35,879 nucleotides of DNA, taken from Pimelobacter sp. Its GTDB lineage: Bacteria; Actinomycetota; Actinomycetes; Propionibacteriales; Nocardioidaceae. Made by a program: the position numbers and the translations under genes. Below the pieces are notes generated by a model. It was not told the DNA's origin and made no database searches. It saw only the letters and a list, made by a program, of their open reading frames with translations. Within the stretch, counting starts at the first letter, position 1. Every line of letters begins with the position of its first letter. This document shows, piece after piece, positions 28,143 through 35,879 of this stretch. The DNA is taken from contig NZZG01000161.1 of assembly GCA_002698575.1 (NCBI GenBank), positions 35,196 through 71,074 of the forward strand, written 5' to 3'.

Positions 28143-29135
28143 ATGTCCGCGACCGTTCCCTCGCTCCTGCAGCGCGCCCTCGACACCGCCCTGGACCGGT
28201 CCCTGGTCCTCGGCTACACCCGGATCGGGCCCGCCGTCCGGCGGCGTTGGTGGGCCCCTGACGCCGAGCCCGGCAGCCTGGCCGGCAGGCACGTGGTGGT
28301 CACCGGCGCGACGTCCGGGATCGGGACCGCGATGGTGGAGTCGTTCCTCGACCTCGGGGCCACCGTGCACGTCCTGGGCCGCAACGCCGCCAAGGTCACC
28401 GACCTCGTGGCCGACCTGCGTCGCCGACGGCCCACGGCAGAGCTGGTCGAGGAGGTCTGCGACGTGGGCGACCTGGACGCCGTACGCGCCTGGACCGACG
28501 ACCTCGCCGCCCGCATCGAGGACCTGCACGCGATCGTGCACAACGCCGGCGTGATGCTGCCCGAGCGCACCGAGTCGCCCCAGGGCCACGAGATGGCCCT
28601 GGCGGTCCACGTGCTCGGTCCGCACCTGATGACCGAGCGGTTGCTGCCCCTGCTCGGCGCCGGCGGTGGCGGCACCGTGGTGATCATGTCCTCGGGCGGG
28701 ATGTACTCCGCCGGGCTGCGCTCGACGCCCGACGAGATCGAGTACCGCGACGGCGAGTACGACGGGGTCCGCGGCTACGCGCGCACCAAGCGCATGCAGG
28801 TGGTGCTGGCCGATGCCTGGAGCCGACGCCTGCGCGGGGGCGAGGTCGCCGTGGAGAGCACCCACCCGGGCTGGGCGGCGACACCCGGGGTGAGCGACAG
28901 CCTGCCGGGCTTCGACAAGGTGATGGGCCCGCTGCTGCGCACGCCCGCCTCCGGCGCCGACACGGCGGTATGGCTGGTCGCCACCCGCCCCGACTCCTCG
29001 GGCACCCATCACTTCTGGCACGACCGGGCGACCCGGCCGACGACGTACCCCTTCCAGCGCCGACAGGAGCCGGGCGCCGAGCGGGCGTTCCTCGACTACG
29101 TCGCCGGGGCCACCGACTCGGTCTGGCCGCACTGA
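28143..29135 (+). CDS. Short-chain dehydrogenase/reductase (SDR) family oxidoreductase
   Basis: This NAD(P)-dependent oxidoreductase has 330 residues. The Rossmann motif TGATSGIG, the NAG segment (HNAGVM), and the catalytic Ser (MSSGGMYSAG) with the YxxxK pair in GYARTK all are present. Its length, about 80 residues beyond a classical SDR, and the N-terminal 45 residues with a WWAP segment resemble the DHRS12/retinol-dehydrogenase-like branch of actinobacteria. The motif HPGWAATPGV and the C-terminal HHFWHDRATRPTTY support that. Substrate unknown; a hydrophobic alcohol or ketone would be usual. The ATG at 28143 is placed 6 nt after TAGGCT, suggesting a leaderless mRNA. Confidence 0.88.
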   Translation: MSATVPSLLQRALDTALDRSLVLGYTRIGPAVRRRWWAPDAEPGSLAGRHVVVTGATSGIGTAMVESFLDLGATVHVLGRNAAKVTDLVADLRRRRPTAELVEEVCDVGDLDAVRAWTDDLAARIEDLHAIVHNAGVMLPERTESPQGHEMALAVHVLGPHLMTERLLPLLGAGGGGTVVIMSSGGMYSAGLRSTPDEIEYRDGEYDGVRGYARTKRMQVVLADAWSRRLRGGEVAVESTHPGWAATPGVSDSLPGFDKVMGPLLRTPASGADTAVWLVATRPDSSGTHHFWHDRATRPTTYPFQRRQEPGAERAFLDYVAGATDSVWPH

Positions 29136-29182
29136 CCCGGTCTGACCACCGCGCCGCCCGAGGCCCCTGCCCGCGCCCTGTC

Positions 29183-29188
29183 CATACT
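29183..29188 (+). promoter_or_regulatory. Candidate leaderless -10 for the nitroreductase gene
   Basis: CATACT ends 6 nt before ATG 29195. No ribosome-binding site and no good -35 are visible. Confidence 0.35.
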
Positions 29189-29194
29189 GGGCAG

Positions 29195-29860
29195 ATGTCG
29201 CCCGACGAGCCGCACGCACCACGTCCGGGGGCGGAGGCTCTCGCGGAGCCGCTGCGCTCCCGGTGGAGCCCCAGCGTCTTCGATCCCGCCCACGAGGTGA
29301 CCCGTGAGGAGATCGAGGTCCTGCTGCGCGCCGCGCAGTGGGCGCCGAGCGCCGGCAACAGCCAGCCCTGGCGATACGTCGTCGCTCCGCGCGGCGGCCC
29401 GGCTCACGACCTGCTGGTGCCGACCCTGAGTCGAGGCAACTCCGGCTGGGTGCCGCGGGCCTCCCTGGTCCTGCTCGCCGGCGTCCAGGTGGCGGCGGAC
29501 CCCGACGACCCGCACGGCGCCGACGGCAGGGCGCCCGCGAGCCTCGACCACGCGCGCCACGACCTCGGCCAGGCCTCGGCCCACCTCACCCTGCAGGCGC
29601 GGGCGATGGGGCTGCACGCCCACCAGTTCGCCGGCTTCGACCGCGAGACCGCGGCGGCGGCGCTCGGGGTGCCGTCGTACGTCGAGCTGATGACGGGCAT
29701 CGCCATCGGCATCGCCCTCGCCGAGTCCGGCGACCGGGCGCTGGCCGAGGACGACGACCTGATCGTCTCCGACCGGGCCCGCGAGCACCGCGCCCGCGTG
29801 CGGCGTCCGCTCGCCGAGATCGCCTTCGGCAGGCGGTGGGGCGAGCCGTGGACGACCTGA
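29195..29860 (+). CDS. Nitroreductase family (FMN-dependent) protein
   Basis: The 221-residue product resembles the FMN-binding nitroreductase fold. The N-terminal signature RSRWSPSVFDPAHEVTREEIEVLLRAAQWAPSAGNSQPW, with its conserved AxxAPSxxNxQPW core, is the family's FMN contact. A later stretch, LGQASAHLTLQARAMGLHAHQFAGFD, is the usual second FMN/dimer segment. The family reduces nitro groups, quinones or flavins using NAD(P)H; the natural substrate here is unknown. The stop codon overlaps the next ATG (TGATG region), so the downstream membrane gene is coupled. The longer open frame upstream overlaps the SDR gene and is not family-like. Confidence 0.88.
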   Translation: MSPDEPHAPRPGAEALAEPLRSRWSPSVFDPAHEVTREEIEVLLRAAQWAPSAGNSQPWRYVVAPRGGPAHDLLVPTLSRGNSGWVPRASLVLLAGVQVAADPDDPHGADGRAPASLDHARHDLGQASAHLTLQARAMGLHAHQFAGFDRETAAAALGVPSYVELMTGIAIGIALAESGDRALAEDDDLIVSDRAREHRARVRRPLAEIAFGRRWGEPWTT

Positions 29861-30519
29861 TGCCACGGCGGCGCCGGGTCTCCGGGTGGGTGCTCGTGGC
29901 GCTGGCGATCCTGATCAACCTGCCCGTGGCCACCAGCACCTACCTCGACTGGCGTCTGTCCCGCTCGGGGGTCGACGTCGAGGCCGTGCTCGTGGACAGC
30001 CAGGCGGCCGGGGAGGGGGGAGACGGCTACGCCCTGGCGTTCACCTTCGACCCCGACATCGACCCGGAGCAGACGGTGTGGACGGCCCCGGTCACCGAGG
30101 CCGCCTTCGACCGGGCCGTGCGGAGCGAGGTCGTCCGGGCCCGGGTGCTGCCCGACCGACCGTCCGCCTACGAGCTGGAGGGGGAGGTCACCAGCGGCCT
30201 GGGCTGGCTGGTGACCGGGTTCGCCGACGCCTGCCTGCTCGCGATGGTGCTCCTGCTGCGCCGGGGCGGTCAGGAGCGACTGCTCCAGCTGGTGGCCCTC
30301 GAGGACGTCCAGCGGCACCTGCCGGGCGCCGGTCCGCGCACCGGGTTCGAGGACCTCGGCGGCGAGACCTACCTGGTCGTCGGCGAGATCTGCCGCATCG
30401 AGGACGACGCGGTGGTCGTCGACGCCGGCGAGCGGCGGGTCCGCGTCCGGCTGGGGCCCTACGACAACCGGGTGGGGTACCAGCAACCCGGCCGGGTGAC
30501 GGCTCGCCTGTCAGACTGA
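29860..30519 (+). CDS. DUF3592-like two-helix membrane protein
   Basis: This 219-residue protein has one helix near the N-terminus (about 9-28, VLVALAILINLPVATSTYL), an extracytoplasmic segment of about 85 residues and a second helix (about 108-130, GWLVTGFADACLLAMVLLL), then a cytoplasmic domain rich in Asp, Gly and Val. The two-helix layout with VDVEAVLVDSQ after helix one resembles DUF3592, but I am not certain. The start ATG overlaps the nitroreductase stop by one base; a GTG 12 bp upstream is an alternative. Function unknown. Confidence 0.72.
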   Translation: MPRRRRVSGWVLVALAILINLPVATSTYLDWRLSRSGVDVEAVLVDSQAAGEGGDGYALAFTFDPDIDPEQTVWTAPVTEAAFDRAVRSEVVRARVLPDRPSAYELEGEVTSGLGWLVTGFADACLLAMVLLLRRGGQERLLQLVALEDVQRHLPGAGPRTGFEDLGGETYLVVGEICRIEDDAVVVDAGERRVRVRLGPYDNRVGYQQPGRVTARLSD

Positions 30520-30524
30520 GGCCC

Positions 30525-31007
30525 ATGACCTCTCTCCAGGACTTCAGTGCGACCAGTCTCGACGGCCAGGAGGTCGATCTCTCGGCGTACGCCGGGCAGG
30601 TCGTCCTCGTCGTCAACACCGCCTCGCAGTGTGGCTTCACCCCGCAGTACCAGGGCCTGCAGGAGCTCTTCACGCAGTACCAGGACCAGGGGTTCACCGT
30701 CCTCGGCTTCCCCTGCGACCAGTTCGGCAACCAGGAGCCCGGCGACTCGGCCGAGATCGGCGCGTTCTGCGAGAAGAACTACGGCGTCACCTTCCCGATG
30801 ATGAGCAAGATCGAGGTCAACGGCGACAACGCCCACCCCGTCTACCAGTGGCTGCGCCAGGAGAAGGGCGGGATGCTCGGCTCCAAGATCAAGTGGAACT
30901 TCACCAAGTACCTCGTCGGCAAGGACGGTCAGGTCATCGATCGCTACGCCCCGACGACCAAGCCGGAGAAGATCGCCGGCGACATCGAGAAGGCCCTCGC
31001 GGCCTGA
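30525..31007 (+). CDS. Glutathione peroxidase family protein
   Basis: This 160-residue thiol peroxidase reduces hydrogen peroxide and organic peroxides. The peroxidatic Cys is in NTASQCGFTPQY. The second motif, GFPCDQFGNQEPG, and the catalytic Trp/Asn in KWNFTKYLV complete the active site. It uses Cys rather than selenocysteine, and in actinobacteria such enzymes usually take electrons from thioredoxin or mycothiol instead of glutathione; that is family knowledge. ATG 30525 is 5 bp after the previous stop, so it probably shares a transcript with that gene. The SRPBCC gene follows 15 bp on. Confidence 0.94.
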   Translation: MTSLQDFSATSLDGQEVDLSAYAGQVVLVVNTASQCGFTPQYQGLQELFTQYQDQGFTVLGFPCDQFGNQEPGDSAEIGAFCEKNYGVTFPMMSKIEVNGDNAHPVYQWLRQEKGGMLGSKIKWNFTKYLVGKDGQVIDRYAPTTKPEKIAGDIEKALAA

Positions 31008-31022
31008 GGTCGAGGAGTCGAG

Positions 31023-31499
31023 ATGACTGCCTTCTCCGCCACCACGACCGCCGAGGCGGTCGTCCCCGTGGAGCGCGAGCGGGTGTGGGACGTCCTGGTG
31101 GACCCCGACCTGGTCGCCCGCTTCACGCCGTTCGTCTCCTCGATCACCGCCGAGGACGAGCACTGGATCTGGACCCTGTCCGGGCTCAGGGTCCTGGGCA
31201 AGGGATTCTCGGCGACCTTCACCGAGCGGATGACGCTCGAGGAGGGCAAGCGGATCGAATTCACCCACGACCCGCCGAGGGGCGCGAAGGAGCGGGCCGG
31301 GGTGCACGGCTGGTACGCCCTGTCCGACCACGACGGCCCCGGCGGCGGCGTGCTGCTGGAGACCAGCCTGGAGATCTGCGTCGACCTGCCGCTGCCCAAG
31401 CTGTCCGGAGGTGCCGTGCGTTCGACGATGAAGGGCGTGATGGCCCAGATGGGCGACCGCTTCTCGAAGAACCTGCTCGACCACCTGGGCGTGGGCTGA
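31023..31499 (+). CDS. SRPBCC family protein (START-like fold)
   Basis: The 158-residue protein begins with the usual SRPBCC opening: VVPVERERVWDVLVDPDLVARFTPF, in which an N-terminal strand and helix build the ligand pocket. A later strand pattern (RIEFTHDPPRG, GVLLETSLEICVDLPLP) and a long C-terminal helix (VMAQMGDRFSKNLLDHL) complete the helix-grip fold. Such proteins bind hydrophobic ligands or act as polyketide cyclase-like or CoxG-type factors; nothing here fixes a ligand. GAGGAG just upstream of ATG 31023 is a good ribosome-binding site. It ends the local run of close-set genes. Confidence 0.85.
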   Translation: MTAFSATTTAEAVVPVERERVWDVLVDPDLVARFTPFVSSITAEDEHWIWTLSGLRVLGKGFSATFTERMTLEEGKRIEFTHDPPRGAKERAGVHGWYALSDHDGPGGGVLLETSLEICVDLPLPKLSGGAVRSTMKGVMAQMGDRFSKNLLDHLGVG

Positions 31500-31600
31500 C
31501 TCGTCGCAACTCCACGAGCGTGCAGTTCTGACACCCCCGGCCCCGGCACGACCCGGGCCGCTACTTGCTCGTAACCGCGCGCCGGGAGCAGGGTGGGCGG

Positions 31601-33040
<1,440 letters not shown>

Positions 33041-33653
33041 AGCGCTCGGGTCGGAACGTCACGACGTCCGACAGCACCGCGTCGCGGAGCCGCTCGTTGA
33101 CGGCGCGCACGCTGACCGCGAACGGGTAGGCCGTGTAGGCGACCGTGAGCTCGTAGGTGCCGTCCTTGCGGGGTGAGGGGTCGCGGTAGACGACCCGGGT
33201 GCCCGCACCGGTGCGTGCGGGCCGGATGCCGTCGTAGCGGTTGGCGAAGTAGTTCAGCCCCCGCTCGAGGTCGGACCGCTCGCTGTAGTTGACGGTGGCC
33301 CTGGTGCCGGAGATCCGCTGCCGGCAGGTGTACTCGAGCGGCCGTGGGTTGCCGTTGTCGGGGTAGACCACGGGCTTGCACGCCGCGGAGCCGGGCTTGA
33401 ACGACGGGAAGGCCCAGCGGAGCCCGGGCACCCCCGTGGGGGTCGGGCACTCGTCGGCCACCTCGACGGCGTCGTTCCAGCAGGTCACGATCGGTGCGGG
33501 GGGCGGGTCCGGCTGGACCTCGGCCCAGAGCATCTGCGCGCCCACGGTCCCGCTGTAGCCCAGTCCCAGGATCAGGGGGATCAGGACGATCGGCGCGCGC
33601 CAGCGCAGCAGGGTCGCCCAGAACCCGCGGCGGACGCGGTCTGGCTCGGTCAT

Positions 33654-33914
33654 GGATCGGCGCTCTCCGTGGTCGAACTGGGCGGTACCCATTGTGGCTC
33701 CAACGCCCTCCTCGGGGGCGGATTCCGCTCACCTGATGGGCAGGGTGTCGTCGCGCGGTAGTGACGGCGGTGGCGGCGGAGTGTGAAGCCGTGTGACGGG
33801 AGTGACGACCCGACGCGCCGTTTCGGGCTAAAAAAGTAAAGATTTATCCAGGAAATGTGCTTCCGTACCCGATCTGATGAGGCGTATGCGGAGAAAACCA
33901 TGCAAACTTGAGGC
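33654..33914. promoter_or_regulatory. Divergent gap with an AT-rich island
   Basis: This 261-bp region separates two divergent genes. Bases about 33829-33860 form an AT-rich island (including a run of six A) in a very GC-rich genome. A short hairpin, GGAA/TTCC, is at 33851-33864. It probably holds both promoters. The CAAACT at 33903-33908, ending 6 nt before ATG 33915, is a candidate leaderless -10. Confidence 0.45.
33903..33908 (+). promoter_or_regulatory. Candidate leaderless -10 for the GRAM/PH-like gene
   Basis: CAAACT ends 6 nt before ATG 33915. A poor match to TANNNT, but the spacing repeats that seen before other genes without a ribosome-binding site. Confidence 0.3.
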
Positions 33915-34295
33915 ATGTCCTACGGAGTGATCGCCTCGAAGTCGGCCAACGTCATGGTCGAGACCACCTCAGGGGTGGGTGGATCCGACAGCGATCTGGT
34001 TCTCGACCGCTTCCAGAGCATTTGGGGAGCAGCCTGGGTGCCGGGTCGGCTGACGGTCACCCGCCTCCACGTCAACTTCATCCCCAGCCGCGCCGGGCGT
34101 GGCATGGCGATGATGGACCTCAACCTGCGCGACATCGAGCAGGTGGAGCTCGCCGGCGGGCGGGTCTCCAAGGTGATGGGTCTGCGGACCAGCACCCACG
34201 TCGTGCACGTGCGCTCCCTGGGCGCTTCCGGGCTGGCGACCGAGGTCGCCCAGCTCGCCGAGGCCGCCAAGAAGCTGCCGCTGCGTCGGCGCTGA
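33915..34295 (+). CDS. Small GRAM/PH-like protein of unknown function
   Basis: A 126-residue cytoplasmic protein without membrane helices or signal. A strand-rich middle, PGRLTVTRLHVNFIPS followed by LNLRDIEQVELAGGRVSKVMGL, and a C-terminal helix (ATEVAQLAEAAKKLPL) look like a GRAM or PH-like domain, where the pattern of a stored-lipid-binding strand set with a final helix is typical. The call is a fold-level guess from the pattern. It stands 97 bp upstream of alkB, in the same direction, which may hint at membrane lipid or hydrocarbon handling. The ATG lacks a ribosome-binding site. Confidence 0.6.
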   Translation: MSYGVIASKSANVMVETTSGVGGSDSDLVLDRFQSIWGAAWVPGRLTVTRLHVNFIPSRAGRGMAMMDLNLRDIEQVELAGGRVSKVMGLRTSTHVVHVRSLGASGLATEVAQLAEAAKKLPLRRR

Positions 34296-34313
34296 GCCCG
34301 GGCCGCCGGGCCC

Positions 34314-34369
34314 TTTACAAAAACTCCCCTCTTGTCAAAACAGTTTACACCTCTTATGGTCTTGTAAAC
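34314..34369 (+). promoter_or_regulatory. alkB promoter overlapped by inverted-repeat operators
   Basis: A strong promoter is visible: TTGTCA (34332-34337), 17 bp, TATGGT (34355-34360). A perfect inverted repeat, GTTTACA (34343-34349) and TGTAAAC (34363-34369) with a 13-bp spacer, covers the -10. A second weaker pair, TTTACAA (34314-34320) and TTGTCAA (34332-34338), covers the -35. This geometry fits repression by a dimeric regulator, for instance the TetR type that often controls alkB in actinobacteria. No regulator gene is in the window. Confidence 0.7.
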
Positions 34370-34392
34370 CCCAGACGAGAGGCAGGGAGTCG

Positions 34393-35862
34393 ATGGCGAC
34401 CACACCCGCATCCGAGGAGATCCCGCACAGCACCGTCCCCGACGGGTCGACCGAGAGCTGGAAGGACTCCAAGCGCTACCTGTGGCTGATCGGTCTGGTC
34501 GTCCCGTCGCTGGCCTTCGTGGCCTTCGGGATGTGGGCCGCCACCGGCTGGAGCGTCTGGTTCTGGCTCGGACCGATCGTCGTCCTCGGAGCGGTCCCGC
34601 TGCTCGACCTGGTCGCCGGCCTGGACCGGTCCAACCCGCCGGACGACGCCATCGAGGCCCTCGAGGCCGACAAGTACTACCGGTGGATCACCTACCTGTT
34701 CCTGCCGATCCAGTACGCCGGCTTCATCGCCGCGATGTACGTCATCGCCAACGGTGCCCCCTTCGGCCTCGGTGAGCTGTCCGTCGCCGCCAAGATCGGG
34801 CTGGCCCTCAGCATCGGCACGATCGGCGGCATCGGGATCAACACCGCCCACGAGCTCGGGCACAAGCGGGAGGCCAACGAGCGCTGGCTCTCCAAGATCG
34901 CGCTGGCCCAGAGCTTCTACGGCCACTTCTACATCGAGCACAACCGCGGTCACCACGTCCGGGTCGCGACCCCCGAGGACCCCGCCAGCTCGCGGCTCGG
35001 CGAGTCGTTCTACGCCTTCTGGCCGCGCACCGTGATCGGGTCGTTGAAGAGTGCCTGGCGGGTGGAGAAGAAGCGGTACGCCCGCAAGCAGCAGCACCCG
35101 TTCCGTCCGGGCAACGACGTCCTCAACGCCTGGGTGATGTCGGCGGTGCTCTTCGGTGCGCTGGTGATCTGGCTCGGACCCTCGATCCTGCCCTACCTGG
35201 TGCTCCAGGCCGTGGTGGGCTTCTCGCTGCTCGAGGTCGTCAACTACATGGAGCACTACGGGATGCTGCGCCAGAAGGTCGGCAACGGCGCGCGGCAGCG
35301 CTACGAGCGCGTGGATCCCTCGCACTCGTGGAACTCCAACAACATCGCGACCAACGTGCTGCTCTACCACCTGCAGCGCCACAGCGACCACCACGCCAAC
35401 CCCACGCGCCGCTACCAGACGCTGCGCGACTTCGAGGAGAGCCCGGTGCTCCCGACCGGGTACGCCGGCATGATCGTGCTCGCGCTCTTCCCGCCGGTCT
35501 GGCGACGCGTGATGGACCGCCGGGTGGTCGCCCACTTCGGTGGCGACGTCAACCGCGCCAACATCCACCCGCCGAAGCGCGAGAAGGTCCTGGCCCGGTA
35601 CGCCGCCGCGGCGCCCGCCGCCACGACCACCCAGGAGACGGCCGCCACCACGGCGCCGGCCGGTGGCGCGCACGCGGCGGAGGTGCTCGCCGCCCGCTGC
35701 CCGGGATGCGGCTACACCTACGAGGTCGCGGCCGGCAACGAGCTCGAGGGCTTCGCCGCCGGCACCGCCTGGGACGACGTGCCCGACGACTGGTGCTGCC
35801 CCGACTGCGGGGTCCGCGAGAAGGTCGACTTCGTCCCCGTCGAGCCGGCCTCCCTGGGCTGA
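34393..35862 (+). CDS. alkB: Alkane 1-monooxygenase fused to rubredoxin (AlkB-Rd)
   Basis: AlkB hydroxylates medium- and long-chain n-alkanes at the terminal carbon; rubredoxin supplies electrons. The 489-residue protein has about six membrane helices and the diiron histidine motifs HELGH (153-157), EHNRGHH (182-188), NYMEHYGML (284-292) and LQRHSDHH (327-334). A linker rich in Ala and Thr (about 403-432) joins a C-terminal rubredoxin with the two CxxC motifs CPGC (436-439) and CPDC (469-472). Electron transfer within one chain is inferred. Such fusions are known in Nocardioides, Dietzia and relatives. AGGGAG (34384-34389) precedes ATG 34393. A reductase gene is not in the window. Confidence 0.95.
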   Translation: MATTPASEEIPHSTVPDGSTESWKDSKRYLWLIGLVVPSLAFVAFGMWAATGWSVWFWLGPIVVLGAVPLLDLVAGLDRSNPPDDAIEALEADKYYRWITYLFLPIQYAGFIAAMYVIANGAPFGLGELSVAAKIGLALSIGTIGGIGINTAHELGHKREANERWLSKIALAQSFYGHFYIEHNRGHHVRVATPEDPASSRLGESFYAFWPRTVIGSLKSAWRVEKKRYARKQQHPFRPGNDVLNAWVMSAVLFGALVIWLGPSILPYLVLQAVVGFSLLEVVNYMEHYGMLRQKVGNGARQRYERVDPSHSWNSNNIATNVLLYHLQRHSDHHANPTRRYQTLRDFEESPVLPTGYAGMIVLALFPPVWRRVMDRRVVAHFGGDVNRANIHPPKREKVLARYAAAAPAATTTQETAATTAPAGGAHAAEVLAARCPGCGYTYEVAAGNELEGFAAGTAWDDVPDDWCCPDCGVREKVDFVPVEPASLG

Positions 35863-35879
35863 CGCTGCGCCGTCGAGCC

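Noticed and set aside
33844..33852. TTATCCAGG, resembling a DnaA box
   Set aside because: It lacks the conserved CACA end and stands alone in an AT-rich promoter region.

Overview
The window is a high-GC actinobacterial chromosome segment covering the replication-origin neighbourhood. The gene order (dnaA, dnaN, gnd, recF, dciA-like, gyrB, gyrA, DUF3566, tRNA-Ile, tRNA-Ala, then ppiA, rhomboid, crgA, DUF881, pknB, pknA, pbpA, rodA, pstP, fhaB, fhaA, tRNA-Leu) is the conserved actinobacterial origin block. The gnd gene between dnaN and recF, the high GC and the AlkB-rubredoxin fusion at the right end suggest Nocardioides or a close relative. That genus call is an inference; no marker in the window proves it.

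Layout. Positions 1-11.3 kb hold the replication and topology genes: the 3' part of dnaA, an oriC-type intergenic region with about seven DnaA-box-like 9-mers and a 14-bp tandem repeat, dnaN, gnd, recF, a DUF721/DciA gene, gyrB, gyrA and a DUF3566 membrane protein. Positions 11.3-14.1 kb hold two tRNAs with a 43-codon DLW-39-type ORF between them, then a lipoprotein, a SURF1-family protein and a DUF3817 membrane protein. Positions 14.2-18.4 kb hold an 11-residue-repeat membrane protein, a cyclophilin, a zinc-finger rhomboid protease, a CrgA-type division protein that looks internally duplicated, and a DUF881 protein. The convergent gap at 16.6-17.0 kb carries a second dense DnaA-box cluster, including one perfect TTATCCACA, and two overlapping hairpins.

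Positions 27.4 down to 18.4 kb (minus strand) are one compact signalling and cell-wall operon, fhaA-fhaB-pstP-rodA-pbpA-pknA-pknB. It joins PASTA Ser/Thr kinases, their PP2C phosphatase and FHA adaptors to a SEDS glycosyltransferase and its transpeptidase. tRNA-Leu(CAG) lies divergently upstream. Positions 28.1-35.9 kb are accessory metabolism: an SDR oxidoreductase, a nitroreductase-family protein, a DUF3592-like protein, a glutathione peroxidase, an SRPBCC protein, an ACT-domain malic enzyme, two proteins of unknown function, and alkB fused to rubredoxin behind a promoter overlapped by inverted repeats.

The points most worth a second look are the DnaA-box cluster outside oriC, the doubled CrgA, the alkB operator region, the 11-mer repeat protein, and a recurring -10-like hexamer placed 6-7 nt before start codons that lack a ribosome-binding site, which suggests leaderless mRNAs. 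I saw no insertion sequence, prophage, CRISPR array or rRNA gene.
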